From Ilumatobacteraceae bacterium (lineage in GTDB: Bacteria > Actinomycetota > Acidimicrobiia > Acidimicrobiales > Ilumatobacteraceae), in assembly GCA_013213745.1 (NCBI GenBank), contig JABSQH010000070.1, positions 1-64,000 on the forward strand: 64,000 nt of DNA, read 5' to 3'. Under the pieces are notes generated by a model. It made no database searches. It was not told where the DNA came from and saw nothing but the letters and a program-made list of their open reading frames with translations. Positions 25,528 to 35,437 of this stretch are shown here, piece by piece. Within the stretch, counting starts at the first letter, position 1; the number at the start of each line of letters is the position of its first letter. The position numbers and the translations under genes were made by a program.

Positions 25528-26631
25528 ATGACCGGCGCACCTCAGAACTACCTTGCGATGATCAAGGTCGTCGGCGTCGGCGGAGGTGGCGTGAACGCGG
25601 TCAATCGAATGATCGACGCCGGCCTCAAAGGTGTCGAGTTCATCGCCGTCAATACCGACGCACAAGCGCTGCTGATGAGCGACGCCGACGTCAAGCTCGA
25701 CATCGGTCGCGACCTCACGCGCGGACTCGGCGCTGGCTCCGACCCCGAGGTCGGACGATCGGCCGCAGAATCTCACCACGACGAGATCGAAGAGATGGTG
25801 CGCGGCGCCGACATGGTGTTCATCACCGCCGGCGAGGGCGGGGGCACCGGAACCGGTGCGGCGCCTGTGATCGCCGAGATTGCCCGCGAGGCCGGGGCAC
25901 TGACCATCGGCGTCGTGACGCGGCCGTTCCAGTTCGAGGGCCGTCGCCGCGCAGTACAGGCCGACAACGGCGTTCAGCGTCTCAAAGAAAAAGTCGACAC
26001 CCTCATCGTCATCCCGAACGATCGCCTGCTCACTGTGGCCAACGACAAGACGAGCGTGCTCAACGCATTCAAGATGGCCGACGAGGTGCTGTTGCAGGGT
26101 GTCTCGGGCATCACCGGGTTAATCACCACTCCGGGCCTGATCAACACCGACTTCGCCGACGTCAAGATGGTGCTCTCCAACGCCGGGTCGGCCCTCATGG
26201 GTATCGGCCAGGCGAGTGGTGACGAGCGTGCAGTGTCGGCGGCGAAAGCAGCGATCTCCAGTCCGCTCCTCGAGTCGGCGATCGACGGTGCCCGCGGGGT
26301 GCTGTTGAACATCACGGGTCCGTCGAGCATGGGTCTGTTCGAGATGAACTCGGCGGCGGAGATCATCCACGGCGTCGCCCATGCCGATGCCAACATCATC
26401 TTCGGCACCGTGGTCGACGACGAGATGGGCGACGAGGTGCGCATCACTGTCATCGCCGCCGGGTTCGATCGGGTCGACGGAGAGACCGGCCGGGTACCGG
26501 TGGTCGATGACGCCACCGGCCCGCGCACGAGCCCCACGCGCATCACCGAGCTCTTCGGCGATGACGACGAGCCGGATCCTCTTGCCGACGACGGCGACGA
26601 CGACTTCGACGTTCCGTCGTTCCTCAAGTAG
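25528..26631 (+). CDS. ftsZ: Cell-division GTPase FtsZ
   Basis: A 367-residue tubulin homologue forming the Z ring. The GTP-binding signature GGGTGTG lies at residues 104-110 ([13 protein letters not shown]). The synergy loop [10 protein letters not shown] and the GTPase core are normal. A short acidic linker leads to the conserved C-terminal peptide [10 protein letters not shown], the binding site for SepF (encoded 1.4 kb downstream) and other partners. ATG 25528 is preceded by GCGGAGCAA as ribosome site. No ftsA is present, as in other actinobacteria, so SepF is the likely membrane anchor. Confidence 0.98.
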   Translation: MTGAPQNYLAMIKVVGVGGGGVNAVNRMIDAGLKGVEFIAVNTDAQALLMSDADVKLDIGRDLTRGLGAGSDPEVGRSAAESHHDEIEEMVRGADMVFITAGEGGGTGTGAAPVIAEIAREAGALTIGVVTRPFQFEGRRRAVQADNGVQRLKEKVDTLIVIPNDRLLTVANDKTSVLNAFKMADEVLLQGVSGITGLITTPGLINTDFADVKMVLSNAGSALMGIGQASGDERAVSAAKAAISSPLLESAIDGARGVLLNITGPSSMGLFEMNSAAEIIHGVAHADANIIFGTVVDDEMGDEVRITVIAAGFDRVDGETGRVPVVDDATGPRTSPTRITELFGDDDEPDPLADDGDDDFDVPSFLK

Positions 26632-26643
26632 CGCCCAACACCG

Positions 26644-27318
26644 GTGGGCGTCACGCCGATCACCAGCCGTCGCTGGCGGGTGTGCTCCACCACACGCACT
26701 GATGGCGACGTGCACCCGATGCGTACGTCTGCGGCCGATCTGCGAACCCGCCAACTTGCCGCCACCGGACGTCGGTGGACGATGCTCGATCAACGTCACG
26801 GCGTCGAGGTGGTGGACGCCGACGCGGCCCAACGCAGTGACCGCCTCGTGGTTGGAGACGTCATCATGGTCGATCGCCCCGGCGTCGCCGTTGCTATCTG
26901 GGCGGCCGACTGTGCGCCGGTGTTCTTTCTCGGCGCGGATGGCCGGATCATCGGCGCCCACGCGGGATGGCGAGGGTTGGCCGCCGGTGTCCTCGACGTT
27001 GCCCTCGACGCTCTCGACGACGAGGTCGAGCAGGCGATCGTGGGACCGACGATCCACCCATGCTGCTACGAGTTCGGTCGCGCCGAGTTGGATCTCGTGG
27101 CAGGAGGCGTCGGCGCGGACCCAACAACGATCGCCGGTCGCACCACGGCTGGTGAGTTGGCGCTCGATGTTCCGCAGGCCATCTCGAGTGCCTGTGCGCG
27201 CCGAGAAGTCGAGGTGGCCGGCATCGGTGACTGCACCAGCTGTTCGTTGCGGTATTTCTCGCATCGCCGCGGCGACCGCCAACGCCATGCGACGATCGCG
27301 TGGTTGGAGGAGTCGTGA
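26644..27318 (+). CDS. pgeF: Peptidoglycan editing factor PgeF (YfiH, laccase domain)
   Basis: A 224-residue protein of the YfiH/laccase-domain family. In E. coli the homologue removes misincorporated amino acids from UDP-MurNAc-peptides; other members show purine nucleoside phosphorylase activity. Conserved zinc-site elements are present: QRHGVEVV, ADCAPV and GAHAGWRGLAAGV, with the C-terminal DCTSC...YFSHRR. The GTG at 26644 is 12 nt after ftsZ. The stop overlaps the yggS start as GTGA. Its place between ftsZ and sepF is standard in actinobacteria. Confidence 0.92.
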   Translation: MGVTPITSRRWRVCSTTRTDGDVHPMRTSAADLRTRQLAATGRRWTMLDQRHGVEVVDADAAQRSDRLVVGDVIMVDRPGVAVAIWAADCAPVFFLGADGRIIGAHAGWRGLAAGVLDVALDALDDEVEQAIVGPTIHPCCYEFGRAELDLVAGGVGADPTTIAGRTTAGELALDVPQAISSACARREVEVAGIGDCTSCSLRYFSHRRGDRQRHATIAWLEES

Positions 27319-27971
27319 ATCCCGACCGCGTGGCTGCGGCTCTTGCCGAGGTCCGTCAGCGGATCGACAGCGTCCTGCGCCCCTGGTCACATCCCGTCCA
27401 GATCGTTGCGGTCACCAAGGGATTCGGCCCCGAGGCAATCACCGCCGCAAGCGCCGCTGGTGCCACGGCGATCGGTGAGAACTATGCCCAGGAGCTCCTC
27501 TCCAAGCGTGACGCAGCCCAGGCCGCGAACGTCGAGGTGCAGTTCATCGGCGGCCTGCAGCGCAACAAGGTGCGCCAGCTCGTCGGCCTCGTCGATGTCT
27601 GGTCGAGTCTCGATCGACGGTCGGTGATCGACGAGGTGGCCAAGCGTGCTCCGGGAGCGCAGGTGCAAATTCAGGTCAACGCCACCGGTGAAGCCCACAA
27701 GTCGGGCGCTGCGGTCGACGAGGTCCATGCACTGGTGCGGCACGCGCAGGATCTCGGTCTCGGCGTCGTTGGCTTGATGGCGGTCGGTCCGACAGAGGGT
27801 GGTCCGGGTGCGGCCCGCCCGGCGTTCGCCCGAACCCGTTCGCTTGTCGATGAGCTCGCTCTGGAGCGGTGCTCGATCGGGATGAGCGCCGACCTCGAGG
27901 TTGCCGTCGAGGAGGGCGCAACCGAGGTGCGCATCGGCACCGGTCTGTTCGGTCAGCGGCCGACGCGGTAG
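27315..27971 (+). CDS. YggS-family pyridoxal-phosphate homeostasis protein
   Basis: A 218-residue PLP-binding protein of the YggS/PROSC family, fold type III. The PLP lysine is Lys35 in VAVTKGFGPEAI. GENYAQELLSK, FIGGLQRNKVRQL and the C-terminal SIGMSADLEVAVEEGATEVRIGTGLFG complete the signature. These proteins carry PLP and influence amino-acid and vitamin B6 balance without known catalysis. GTG 27315 overlaps the pgeF stop; four extra upstream codons in frame are unlikely to be used. Confidence 0.93.
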   Translation: MNPDRVAAALAEVRQRIDSVLRPWSHPVQIVAVTKGFGPEAITAASAAGATAIGENYAQELLSKRDAAQAANVEVQFIGGLQRNKVRQLVGLVDVWSSLDRRSVIDEVAKRAPGAQVQIQVNATGEAHKSGAAVDEVHALVRHAQDLGLGVVGLMAVGPTEGGPGAARPAFARTRSLVDELALERCSIGMSADLEVAVEEGATEVRIGTGLFGQRPTR

Positions 27972-28024
27972 ACATGGCGGCAGTTGCGCGCCTGCGCGTC
28001 CGCGGCCGCACCATGGGTGTCGAC

Positions 28025-28030
28025 TAGCCT
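28025..28030 (+). promoter_or_regulatory. -10 element TAGCCT upstream of sepF
   Basis: TAGCCT lies 19 nt before the sepF ATG, leaving a leader of roughly a dozen nt that carries the strong ribosome site AGGAGGA (28039-28045). It is one of the few genes here with both a promoter hexamer and a Shine-Dalgarno sequence nearby. Confidence 0.4.
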
Positions 28031-28049
28031 CACTACGCAGGAGGATTGC

Positions 28050-28655
28050 ATGTCTTTGTGGAAGCGGACGATGGACTATCTCGGTCTGGGTCCCGACGAC
28101 GCATACGACGATTACGACGCGTACGAGGAACCCGACCCCAGTCGTGGGCGGGCGCCGCGCGAACCGGATCAGCGCAGCGGTCGCGGTTGGGAGCCTGAGG
28201 GCGAGCCCACCGTGCGCACTGTGTCGGGTCGTCCGAGCTTTCCATCGCGCGACTTCGATGCCTCGGCGAGTCGCCGTCCCGCACCGAACGGGCCCAATGG
28301 GCGAGCTGAACCGTCGCGCGACGATTCGGGCGTACACATCCGGCCTGCGGAGCCCGCGCCCGCACCGGGTGGGCCGACACAACTGCGGAGTGTCTCTGGA
28401 GGATCGATGGAACCACAAACCGTTCGTCCGCGCCGTTTCGATCAGGCCCAGGAGCTTGCCGACAAATTCAAAGAGGGTCAGCCGGTGATCATGAACCTCG
28501 AAGGCACCGAGCGCGAGGTCGCTCGCCGGCTCATCGACTTTGCAAGTGGCATCTGTTACGCCCTCGACGGCTCGATGGAGAAAGTGGCGACCGGGGTGTA
28601 CCTCCTGAAACCGTTGGCCGCCCACCAGCCGCGCTACGACGAATACGACGACTGA
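28050..28655 (+). CDS. sepF: Cell-division protein SepF
   Basis: A 201-residue Z-ring anchor. The N-terminal amphipathic membrane helix is MSLWKRTMDYLGLGPDD. It is followed by a long disordered linker rich in Pro, Arg and Asp (to about 110), and then the SepF domain (RRFDQAQELADKFKEGQPVI ... RRLIDFASGICYALDGSMEK ... GVYLLKP). SepF binds the FtsZ C-terminal peptide and membrane lipids. ATG 28050 was chosen for its AGGAGGA site and because the amphipathic helix begins there. The linker is longer than in Bacillus. Confidence 0.94.
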   Translation: MSLWKRTMDYLGLGPDDAYDDYDAYEEPDPSRGRAPREPDQRSGRGWEPEGEPTVRTVSGRPSFPSRDFDASASRRPAPNGPNGRAEPSRDDSGVHIRPAEPAPAPGGPTQLRSVSGGSMEPQTVRPRRFDQAQELADKFKEGQPVIMNLEGTEREVARRLIDFASGICYALDGSMEKVATGVYLLKPLAAHQPRYDEYDD

Positions 28656-28680
28656 TACGACGATCACGACCGGAGCACCG

Positions 28681-29637
28681 ATGGACATCAGCCCGCAGCG
28701 CATTCGTACCGCGGAGTTCCGCACCGTCCGCAAAGGACTCGATCCCGACCAGGTTCGTGAGTACCTGGGCGAGATCGCCGACGAATTGCAACGAGCGCAG
28801 AACGAGGCGACGGCGATGGAGGCGCGAGCGCGTGCGGCGGTGGCGCGCGTGCAGGAGCTGACCGAGTCGGGAGCCGACACGCCTGAGCCAGCTCCAGAAC
28901 CCGTGGCGACGACGGCTGCGCCCGCCTCGGCATCGAGCGCGGAGCCCACTGCCGAGCAGGCTGATGCCATCAGTCGAACGCTTCTGCTCGCTCAGCGCAC
29001 CGCCGACGCCACGATCGCCGACGCCGAGCGGGAAGCGACGCGCCTGCGCACCGATGCCGAAGCCGAGTCGGCGAAGACGATCGATTCCACGCGTGAGATG
29101 GCTGCATCGCTGATCGAGGAGGCACGCGACGACGCCCGCAAGGAGAGCGAGCAGGCGCGTTCGGCTGCTGCCGGTGAGGTCGACTCGTTGTTGGCCCGTC
29201 GCGACTTCCTCGAGTCCGATGTGAATCACCTCGAACAGTTCCTCGTCGAGCAACGCGCTCGCCTGCGCGACGCGGCGAACGAGCTGATCGCCATCACCGA
29301 TCGTGTGCCGGGTGGATTGGGTGACGTCCGTGCACCGTTGTTGTCAGCAGCCGACGACGACACGCCGACGGGTGATGCGTTCGACCCGCGGGCGCTGAAC
29401 GATGATGCCCGAGACCACGCCGACGATGACGACGAGCCTGCCGACGACGCTCCGGTAGCAGTCGACGTGGAATCGGAAGCTCAGAGCGCTCCGGAGGAGC
29501 ATCATCGCGAGGATGTCGCCGACGACACCCAACAGCTCGACCACACCCCGGTGTTCGGCGTTGGTGATACGACCGAGCCGTCCTCCGACGACGAGTTCAC
29601 GTTTTCCTTCGACGACGAGTCGCGCGGTCAGTCCTAA
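28681..29637 (+). CDS. divIVA: DivIVA-domain protein
   Basis: A 318-residue coiled-coil protein. The N-terminal DivIVA domain (DISPQRIRTAEFRTVRKGLD, then a first coiled coil) is followed by an Ala/Glu-rich coiled coil (about 100-200, TLLLAQRTADATIADAEREA) and a very acidic, apparently disordered tail (about 220-318). DivIVA/Wag31 proteins mark negatively curved poles and steer polar or septal wall growth in actinobacteria. It sits between sepF (25-nt gap) and ileS, the usual actinobacterial order. The acidic C-terminal third is not found in Wag31. Confidence 0.88.
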   Translation: MDISPQRIRTAEFRTVRKGLDPDQVREYLGEIADELQRAQNEATAMEARARAAVARVQELTESGADTPEPAPEPVATTAAPASASSAEPTAEQADAISRTLLLAQRTADATIADAEREATRLRTDAEAESAKTIDSTREMAASLIEEARDDARKESEQARSAAAGEVDSLLARRDFLESDVNHLEQFLVEQRARLRDAANELIAITDRVPGGLGDVRAPLLSAADDDTPTGDAFDPRALNDDARDHADDDDEPADDAPVAVDVESEAQSAPEEHHREDVADDTQQLDHTPVFGVGDTTEPSSDDEFTFSFDDESRGQS

Positions 29638-29665
29638 CCCCGGCCAGGCGAGGGAGTCGCGTCGG

Positions 29666-29671
29666 TAGCAT
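29666..29671 (+). promoter_or_regulatory. -10 element TAGCAT of ileS
   Basis: TAGCAT lies 6 nt before GTG 29678. There is no Shine-Dalgarno sequence and no room for a T-box leader in the 40-nt gap after divIVA, so ileS is probably expressed from a leaderless transcript. Confidence 0.55.
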
Positions 29672-29677
29672 GCTGGC

Positions 29678-32600
29678 GTGCCCTACCCCGAGGTCGACCC
29701 CCGTCCCGACTTCCCTCGCTTGGAAGAGGACATTTTGGCTCGCTGGGCCAAAGACGGCACGTTTCGCGCCTCCGTCGATGCGCGTGAGGCCGGCGCCGAC
29801 GGGGCCAACGAGTTCGTGTTCTATGACGGACCGCCGTTCGCCAACGGGCTGCCGCACTATGGCCACCTCCTGACCGGTTTCGTCAAGGACGCCATCCCGC
29901 GGTACCAGACCATGCGCGGTCGACGCGTCGAGCGGCGATTCGGCTGGGATTGTCATGGTCTGCCCGCTGAGGTCAAAGCCGAACAGGAGCTTGGGATCTC
30001 TGGACATCCCGAGATCACGGCCTTCGGTATCGACCGGTTCAACGAGGCCTGTCGCACCAGCGTCTTGCAGTACACGAACGAGTGGCGTGACTACGTCACG
30101 CGTCAGGCCCGATGGGTTGACTTCGACAACGACTACAAGACGCTCGACACGACCTACATGGAGAGCGTCATGTGGGCCTTCCGGGCGCTGTGGGACAAGG
30201 GTCTGATCTACGAGGGGTACCGCGTGCTCGCGTACTGTTGGCGTTGCGAAACGCCACTGTCGAACACCGAGACTCGGATGGACGATGTGTATCGCGACCG
30301 CCAAGATCCGGCACTGACGGTGTGGTTCGAGCTCGATACCGGCGAGCGCATCCTCGCCTGGACGACCACCCCGTGGACGCTGCCGGCGAACATCGCTCTG
30401 GCCGTCGGCCCCGAGATCGAATACGCACGTGTGGAACTCGATGGTCACACGTACCTGATCGCTGAGGCGCTGTTACCGAACTACGAAGCCGAGCTCGGCG
30501 CGGGAACCGTCGTCGGCACGGTGAATGGCGCAGAACTCGTCGGACGTCGGTATCGACCGCTCTTCGAGTTCTTCACCGACACCGAGCGGCACGGTACCGC
30601 CGAGGCATTCCAGGTGCTGGCGGCCGACTTCGTCTCGACTGAGGACGGCACCGGAATCGTGCACCTCGCGTCAGGCTTTGGTGAAGATGACCAGCAGGTA
30701 GCCAACGCAGCAGGAATTCCGACGATCTGTCCGATGGACGAGCACGGGCAGTACACCGCCGAGGTCAGCCCGTGGGTCGGCGTCCACGTGTTCGATGCGA
30801 ATCCGGACGTGATCAGAACTCTGAAAGAGCGCGAGGTCGTCCTGCGGCATGCCACATACGACCACACCTACCCGCACTGTTGGCGGTGTCAGCGGCCACT
30901 CGTGTACCGCGCCATCTCCTCGTGGTTCGTGAAGGTCACCGAGTTCCGGGACCGCATGGTCGAGCTCAATCAGGAGATCAATTGGCAGCCGGCGCATCTG
31001 CGCGACGGCAGCTTTGGTAAGTGGCTGGAGAATGCCCGCGACTGGTCAATCAGTCGCAACCGATTCTGGGGCTCGCCGATCCCGGTCTGGCAGTCCGACG
31101 ATCCGAACTACCCGCGCACCGACGTCTACGGATCGATCGCCGAACTGGAAGCGGATTTCGGTGAATACATTAGCCAGCCGATCACCGATCTGCATCGCCC
31201 GATGGTCGATGACCTGGTGCGACCGAATCCCGACGATCCGACCGGTCGATCCATGATGCGTCGCGTCCCCGAGGTACTCGATTGCTGGTTCGAGTCGGGC
31301 TCGATGCCATTTGCTCAGGTGCACTATCCGTTCGAGAACACCGATTGGTTCGAACACCACTATCCCGGTGATTTCATCGTCGAGTACATCGGTCAGACGC
31401 GTGGCTGGTTCTACACGCTGCACGTGTTAGCGACGGCGTTGTTCGATCGACCTGCATTCAGGAACTGCGTGAGCCATGGCATCGTCCTCGGCGACGACGG
31501 GCAGAAGATGTCGAAGAGCCTCGACAACTATCCCGACCCGCGTGAGATGTTCGATGCTCATGGCGCCGACGCGATGCGCTGGCACCTATTGTCGTCGCCG
31601 ATCTTGCGTGGCGGCGATGGCATGGTCACCGAGACCGGCATGCGCGACACGGTTCGCCAGGTACTGCTCCCGCTGTGGAACACCTGGTACTTCTTGTCTC
31701 TGTACGCGAACGCCGCGGGCCACGAAGCACAGGAGCGCACGGACTCCGACGATGTGCTCGATCGCTACATCTTGGCCAAGACCGGCGAACTCGTCGTCGA
31801 CGTCACCAGCGAGCTCGACGACTACGACCTGTTCGGCGCCTGCCAGACCGTCCGCGACTACCTCGACGTGCTGACCAATTGGTATGTCCGCCGCAGCCGT
31901 GCTCGTTTCTGGGACGGTGATCCTCAGGCCATCGATACGTTGCACACGGCGATGTCGGTCCTCGTGCGAGCAATCGCACCGCTGCTGCCGCTCGTCGCAG
32001 AGTCGATCTATCTCGGCTTGCATGGTGAGGGCAGCGTGCATCTCGCCGACTGGCCGACAGCGAGCGAACTCCCTGTCGATACGGACTTGGTTGAGTCGAT
32101 GGACCTGGCACGTGATGTGTGTTCGGCGAGCCTGTCGGTGCGCAAGGCCCACCAGCGCCGGGTGCGTCTGCCGCTGGCGTCGCTCACCGTGGCCAGCGAT
32201 GACGCGGGGCGATTGGCGCCACTCCGCGACCTGATCGCCGACGAGGTCAACGTGCGCGACGTCCAGTTGACCAGCGATGTCGGCGCGGTTGCCCGAGAAA
32301 CGCTGCAGCTGGTGCCGGCGGCACTCGGTCCACGGCTGGGACGCGATATGCAGGCGGTCGTTGCCGCACACAAGGCGGGGGACTGGCAGGTCGAGGGAGA
32401 CACGGTCATCGTCGGTGGGCACGAGCTGCAATCCGGTGAGTATCGCCTCGAGATGGTCGCCGCCGACGACGTGGCGAGCACGGCTCTGGGCCGAGGTGCC
32501 GGGGTGATTGCGCTCGACATCGAGGTGACCCCCGAGCTCGAGCGAGAAGGACGAGCTCGAGACCTTGTCCGCATCATCCAGCAGGCCCGGCGCGACGCCC

Positions 32601-32788
32601 AACTCGATGTGTCCGACCGCATCGCGGTCGACGTTCGTGGGGGCCCCGCGTGGGTAGATGCGATCGACGCTCATCGGCAGCTGATCGCTGGCGAGACGCT
32701 GGCGGTGACGCTCGAAGGCCGTGTCGATGAGACAGCCGACGATGGTGCGGACCCGGTGGTCGTCGTCGCGCGGCGCGCCACCACATAG
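29678..32788 (+). CDS. ileS: Isoleucyl-tRNA synthetase (type 2-like)
   Basis: A 1036-residue class I aminoacyl-tRNA synthetase charging tRNA-Ile. The HIGH motif reads HYGH ([20 protein letters not shown]) and KMSKS is intact ([12 protein letters not shown]). The editing domain includes the W-T-T-P-W-T-L-P segment ([16 protein letters not shown]). Length, the HYGH form and a C-terminal region without the bacterial zinc finger fit the eukaryote-like type 2 enzymes found in actinobacteria, a group generally less sensitive to mupirocin. GTG 29678 follows a TAGCAT hexamer at leaderless spacing. Confidence 0.96.
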   Translation: MPYPEVDPRPDFPRLEEDILARWAKDGTFRASVDAREAGADGANEFVFYDGPPFANGLPHYGHLLTGFVKDAIPRYQTMRGRRVERRFGWDCHGLPAEVKAEQELGISGHPEITAFGIDRFNEACRTSVLQYTNEWRDYVTRQARWVDFDNDYKTLDTTYMESVMWAFRALWDKGLIYEGYRVLAYCWRCETPLSNTETRMDDVYRDRQDPALTVWFELDTGERILAWTTTPWTLPANIALAVGPEIEYARVELDGHTYLIAEALLPNYEAELGAGTVVGTVNGAELVGRRYRPLFEFFTDTERHGTAEAFQVLAADFVSTEDGTGIVHLASGFGEDDQQVANAAGIPTICPMDEHGQYTAEVSPWVGVHVFDANPDVIRTLKEREVVLRHATYDHTYPHCWRCQRPLVYRAISSWFVKVTEFRDRMVELNQEINWQPAHLRDGSFGKWLENARDWSISRNRFWGSPIPVWQSDDPNYPRTDVYGSIAELEADFGEYISQPITDLHRPMVDDLVRPNPDDPTGRSMMRRVPEVLDCWFESGSMPFAQVHYPFENTDWFEHHYPGDFIVEYIGQTRGWFYTLHVLATALFDRPAFRNCVSHGIVLGDDGQKMSKSLDNYPDPREMFDAHGADAMRWHLLSSPILRGGDGMVTETGMRDTVRQVLLPLWNTWYFLSLYANAAGHEAQERTDSDDVLDRYILAKTGELVVDVTSELDDYDLFGACQTVRDYLDVLTNWYVRRSRARFWDGDPQAIDTLHTAMSVLVRAIAPLLPLVAESIYLGLHGEGSVHLADWPTASELPVDTDLVESMDLARDVCSASLSVRKAHQRRVRLPLASLTVASDDAGRLAPLRDLIADEVNVRDVQLTSDVGAVARETLQLVPAALGPRLGRDMQAVVAAHKAGDWQVEGDTVIVGGHELQSGEYRLEMVAADDVASTALGRGAGVIALDIEVTPELEREGRARDLVRIIQQARRDAQLDVSDRIAVDVRGGPAWVDAIDAHRQLIAGETLAVTLEGRVDETADDGADPVVVVARRATT

Positions 32789-32846
32789 TCGACACAGCCA
32801 CACAGGTTTGCGGTGGCCGATACTCGTGTCACCGCAGTTCGTCCGG

Positions 32847-32852
32847 TAGAGT
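32847..32852 (+). promoter_or_regulatory. -10 element TAGAGT and strong ribosome site of the DksA-like gene
   Basis: TAGAGT lies 33 nt before GTG 32886. The resulting leader contains AAGGAGG (32873-32879), one of the strongest Shine-Dalgarno sequences in the window, which suggests high expression. Confidence 0.5.
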
Positions 32853-32885
32853 CCGGCGCTCACCCCCGCCAGAAGGAGGCAATTC

Positions 32886-33755
<870 letters not shown>

Positions 33756-33773
33756 CCCCCAGTCGGTGTCTCG

Positions 33774-34340
33774 ATGACGCTCCCTGCCAACTGGCGGCTA
33801 CCGCTGGCGATTGCTGCGGCGGTCGTCGTTGCCGATCAGCTGACCAAGGAGTGGGCGCTCAACGCGCTGGCTGACGGCCGCACGATCCATGTCCTGTGGA
33901 CGCTGCAGTTCAACTTGGCCTTCAACAGCGGGATGGCGTTTGGTCGTGGGCAGGGCCTCGGCCCGCTGATCGGCGTGGTCGCCACGCTGGTCATCGTGTG
34001 GTTGTTGTTGACCTTGCGCAACGAATCGAGCCGGTTGAGTTCGATTGGCATGGGGCTGTTGATCGGCGGTGCAGCGGGCAACTTGATCGACCGTTTGCTG
34101 CGCGGGGACGCGTGGTTCCGCGGTTCGGTTGTCGACTTCATCGACTTGCAGTGGTTCCCGATATTCAACATCGCCGATATGGCGATCAACATCGGCGCCG
34201 GTCTGCTGATTCTCGGGAGCATTTTGCAGGCGCGGCATCGTGACGGCGACAACGGCGACAACGGCGACAACGGCGACAACGGCGACAACGGCGAGGCCGA
34301 GCCGGTCGCTGCGCCTGACGTCGATACCCCTGACCACTGA
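33774..34340 (+). CDS. lspA: Lipoprotein signal peptidase LspA
   Basis: A 188-residue aspartyl membrane protease (signal peptidase II) that cleaves prolipoproteins after lipid attachment. It has four membrane helices. The active-site residues are Asp121 (SVVDFIDLQWFPIFNIAD) and Asp135, and NLAFNSGMAFG and GGAAGNLIDRL are conserved. After the last helix the cytoplasmic tail carries a run of Asp-Asn-Gly triplets encoded by a perfect 9-bp DNA repeat, then an acidic end. ATG 33774 is 18 nt after the DksA-like gene; rluD follows after 3 nt. Confidence 0.95.
   Translation: MTLPANWRLPLAIAAAVVVADQLTKEWALNALADGRTIHVLWTLQFNLAFNSGMAFGRGQGLGPLIGVVATLVIVWLLLTLRNESSRLSSIGMGLLIGGAAGNLIDRLLRGDAWFRGSVVDFIDLQWFPIFNIADMAINIGAGLLILGSILQARHRDGDNGDNGDNGDNGDNGEAEPVAAPDVDTPDH
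34245..34289 (+). repeat. Perfect 9-bp tandem repeat in lspA
   Basis: GGCGACAAC is repeated five times without a mismatch, followed by a partial copy GGCGAG. It encodes (Asp-Asn-Gly)n in the C-terminal tail. A unit of nine bases keeps the reading frame, so slippage would change only tail length. Confidence 0.9.
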
Positions 34341-34343
34341 CCG

Positions 34344-35258
34344 ATGATCACCGAGGAGATCCCCGAGGCCCTGGCTGGCCAACGTCTCGACCGCATCGTC
34401 GCGTTGATCGCCGATGTCAGCAGAGCAGACGCGGCGCGCCTGGTCGAGCACGGCGGCGTCAGCGTCGATGATGTCGTGACCACGAGCGGCAAGGTCCGAG
34501 TCGACGGCGGCACATCGATCGCGATCGACCCGGCGGCGATTCCAGCGCAGCAGCCGCCGCTTGCCGACGCAACGATCGAGGTGCCGATCGTGCACGTCGA
34601 CACCGACGTGATCATTGTCGACAAGCCGCCGGGACTGGTCGTCCATCCGGGTGCGGGCAATCCCGAGAAAACGCTCGTCAATGGCTTGTTGGCGCTGTTC
34701 CCGGAGTTGTCGGAGGTCGGCGAACCGCAACGCCCGGGCATCGTCCATCGACTCGACGCAGGGACCTCGGGGCTGCTTGTCGTCGCTCGAACGGAGCGGG
34801 CGCGGCTGGCGTTGATCGAGCAGTTTGCGGCGCATCGCCCGAGCCGGCGCTACGACGCGTTGGTGTGGGGAGTGCCCGAGGCCGCGAAGGGGCTGATCGA
34901 CGCGCCCGTCGGACGCGACCCGCGGGACCCATTGCGGATGGCGGTCGTCGCCAACGGTCGTGATGCGCGCACCGAGTACGAGATCCTCGACCACATCGAG
35001 GCGCCGTTGATCGGTTCGCGTCTGGCGTGCCGCCTGCAGACTGGACGCACACATCAGATTCGTGTCCACGTCGCCTCGATCGGTCACCCGATCGTCGGCG
35101 ACGACGTCTACAGCCGAGGTCGGCAGAGTTACGGCTTGACGCGTCCGTTCCTCCACGCAGGCGAGCTGTCGTTCGATCACCCGGCGACGGGAGAGCGGGT
35201 GACCTACGACGCCCCTCTTCCCCCCGACCTGACCACCTGGCTCGCCACCACCAGCTAG
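34344..35258 (+). CDS. rluD: RluD-family 23S rRNA pseudouridine synthase
   Basis: A 304-residue RluA/RluD-family enzyme. The N-terminal S4 domain (QRLDRIVALIADVSRADAAR, residues 14-33) is followed by the catalytic domain with Asp138 in HRLDAGTSGLLV. KPPGLVVHPGAG and QTGRTHQIRVH are the other signatures. The family converts specific uridines of 23S rRNA to pseudouridine; the lspA-rluD pairing is widespread in bacteria and supports the RluD assignment, though sites cannot be told from sequence. ATG 34344 is 3 nt after the lspA stop. Confidence 0.93.
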   Translation: MITEEIPEALAGQRLDRIVALIADVSRADAARLVEHGGVSVDDVVTTSGKVRVDGGTSIAIDPAAIPAQQPPLADATIEVPIVHVDTDVIIVDKPPGLVVHPGAGNPEKTLVNGLLALFPELSEVGEPQRPGIVHRLDAGTSGLLVVARTERARLALIEQFAAHRPSRRYDALVWGVPEAAKGLIDAPVGRDPRDPLRMAVVANGRDARTEYEILDHIEAPLIGSRLACRLQTGRTHQIRVHVASIGHPIVGDDVYSRGRQSYGLTRPFLHAGELSFDHPATGERVTYDAPLPPDLTTWLATTS

Positions 35259-35300
35259 AGCGGAGTGCGCCCGCCCAATCACGTGGCGCGGCGGATTGGC

Positions 35301-35345
35301 GTGAGCCCGGGAGGCGAGGGAAAGGCCGCCAGGCCGTCCGAGCCC
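35301..35345. repeat. 45-bp intergenic repeat, copy 1
   Basis: First of two near-identical 45-bp copies in the convergent gap between the rluD-type and Rrf2 genes. Positions 35308-35345 match copy 2 (35398-35435) exactly over 38 bp. The gap 35259-35437 contains no gene. Confidence 0.8.
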
Positions 35346-35390
35346 GGTGGAAGGGCCTGTCGCGGGTGCAGGTGGGCGAGCGCCGTGGGC

Positions 35391-35435
35391 GCGAGCACGG
35401 GAGGCGAGGGAAAGGCCGCCAGGCCGTCCGAGCCC
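35391..35435. repeat. 45-bp intergenic repeat, copy 2
   Basis: Second copy, exactly 90 bp downstream of copy 1 and ending 2 nt before the Rrf2 stop codon. Two mismatches near the 5' end (GTGAGCC versus GCGAGCA). Confidence 0.8.
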
Positions 35436-35437
35436 AA

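Noticed and set aside
29638-29677. Possible T-box riboswitch before ileS (and likewise before thrS at 59433-59474)
   Set aside because: The gaps are only 40 and 42 nt, too short for a T-box, and promoter hexamers sit immediately before the start codons.
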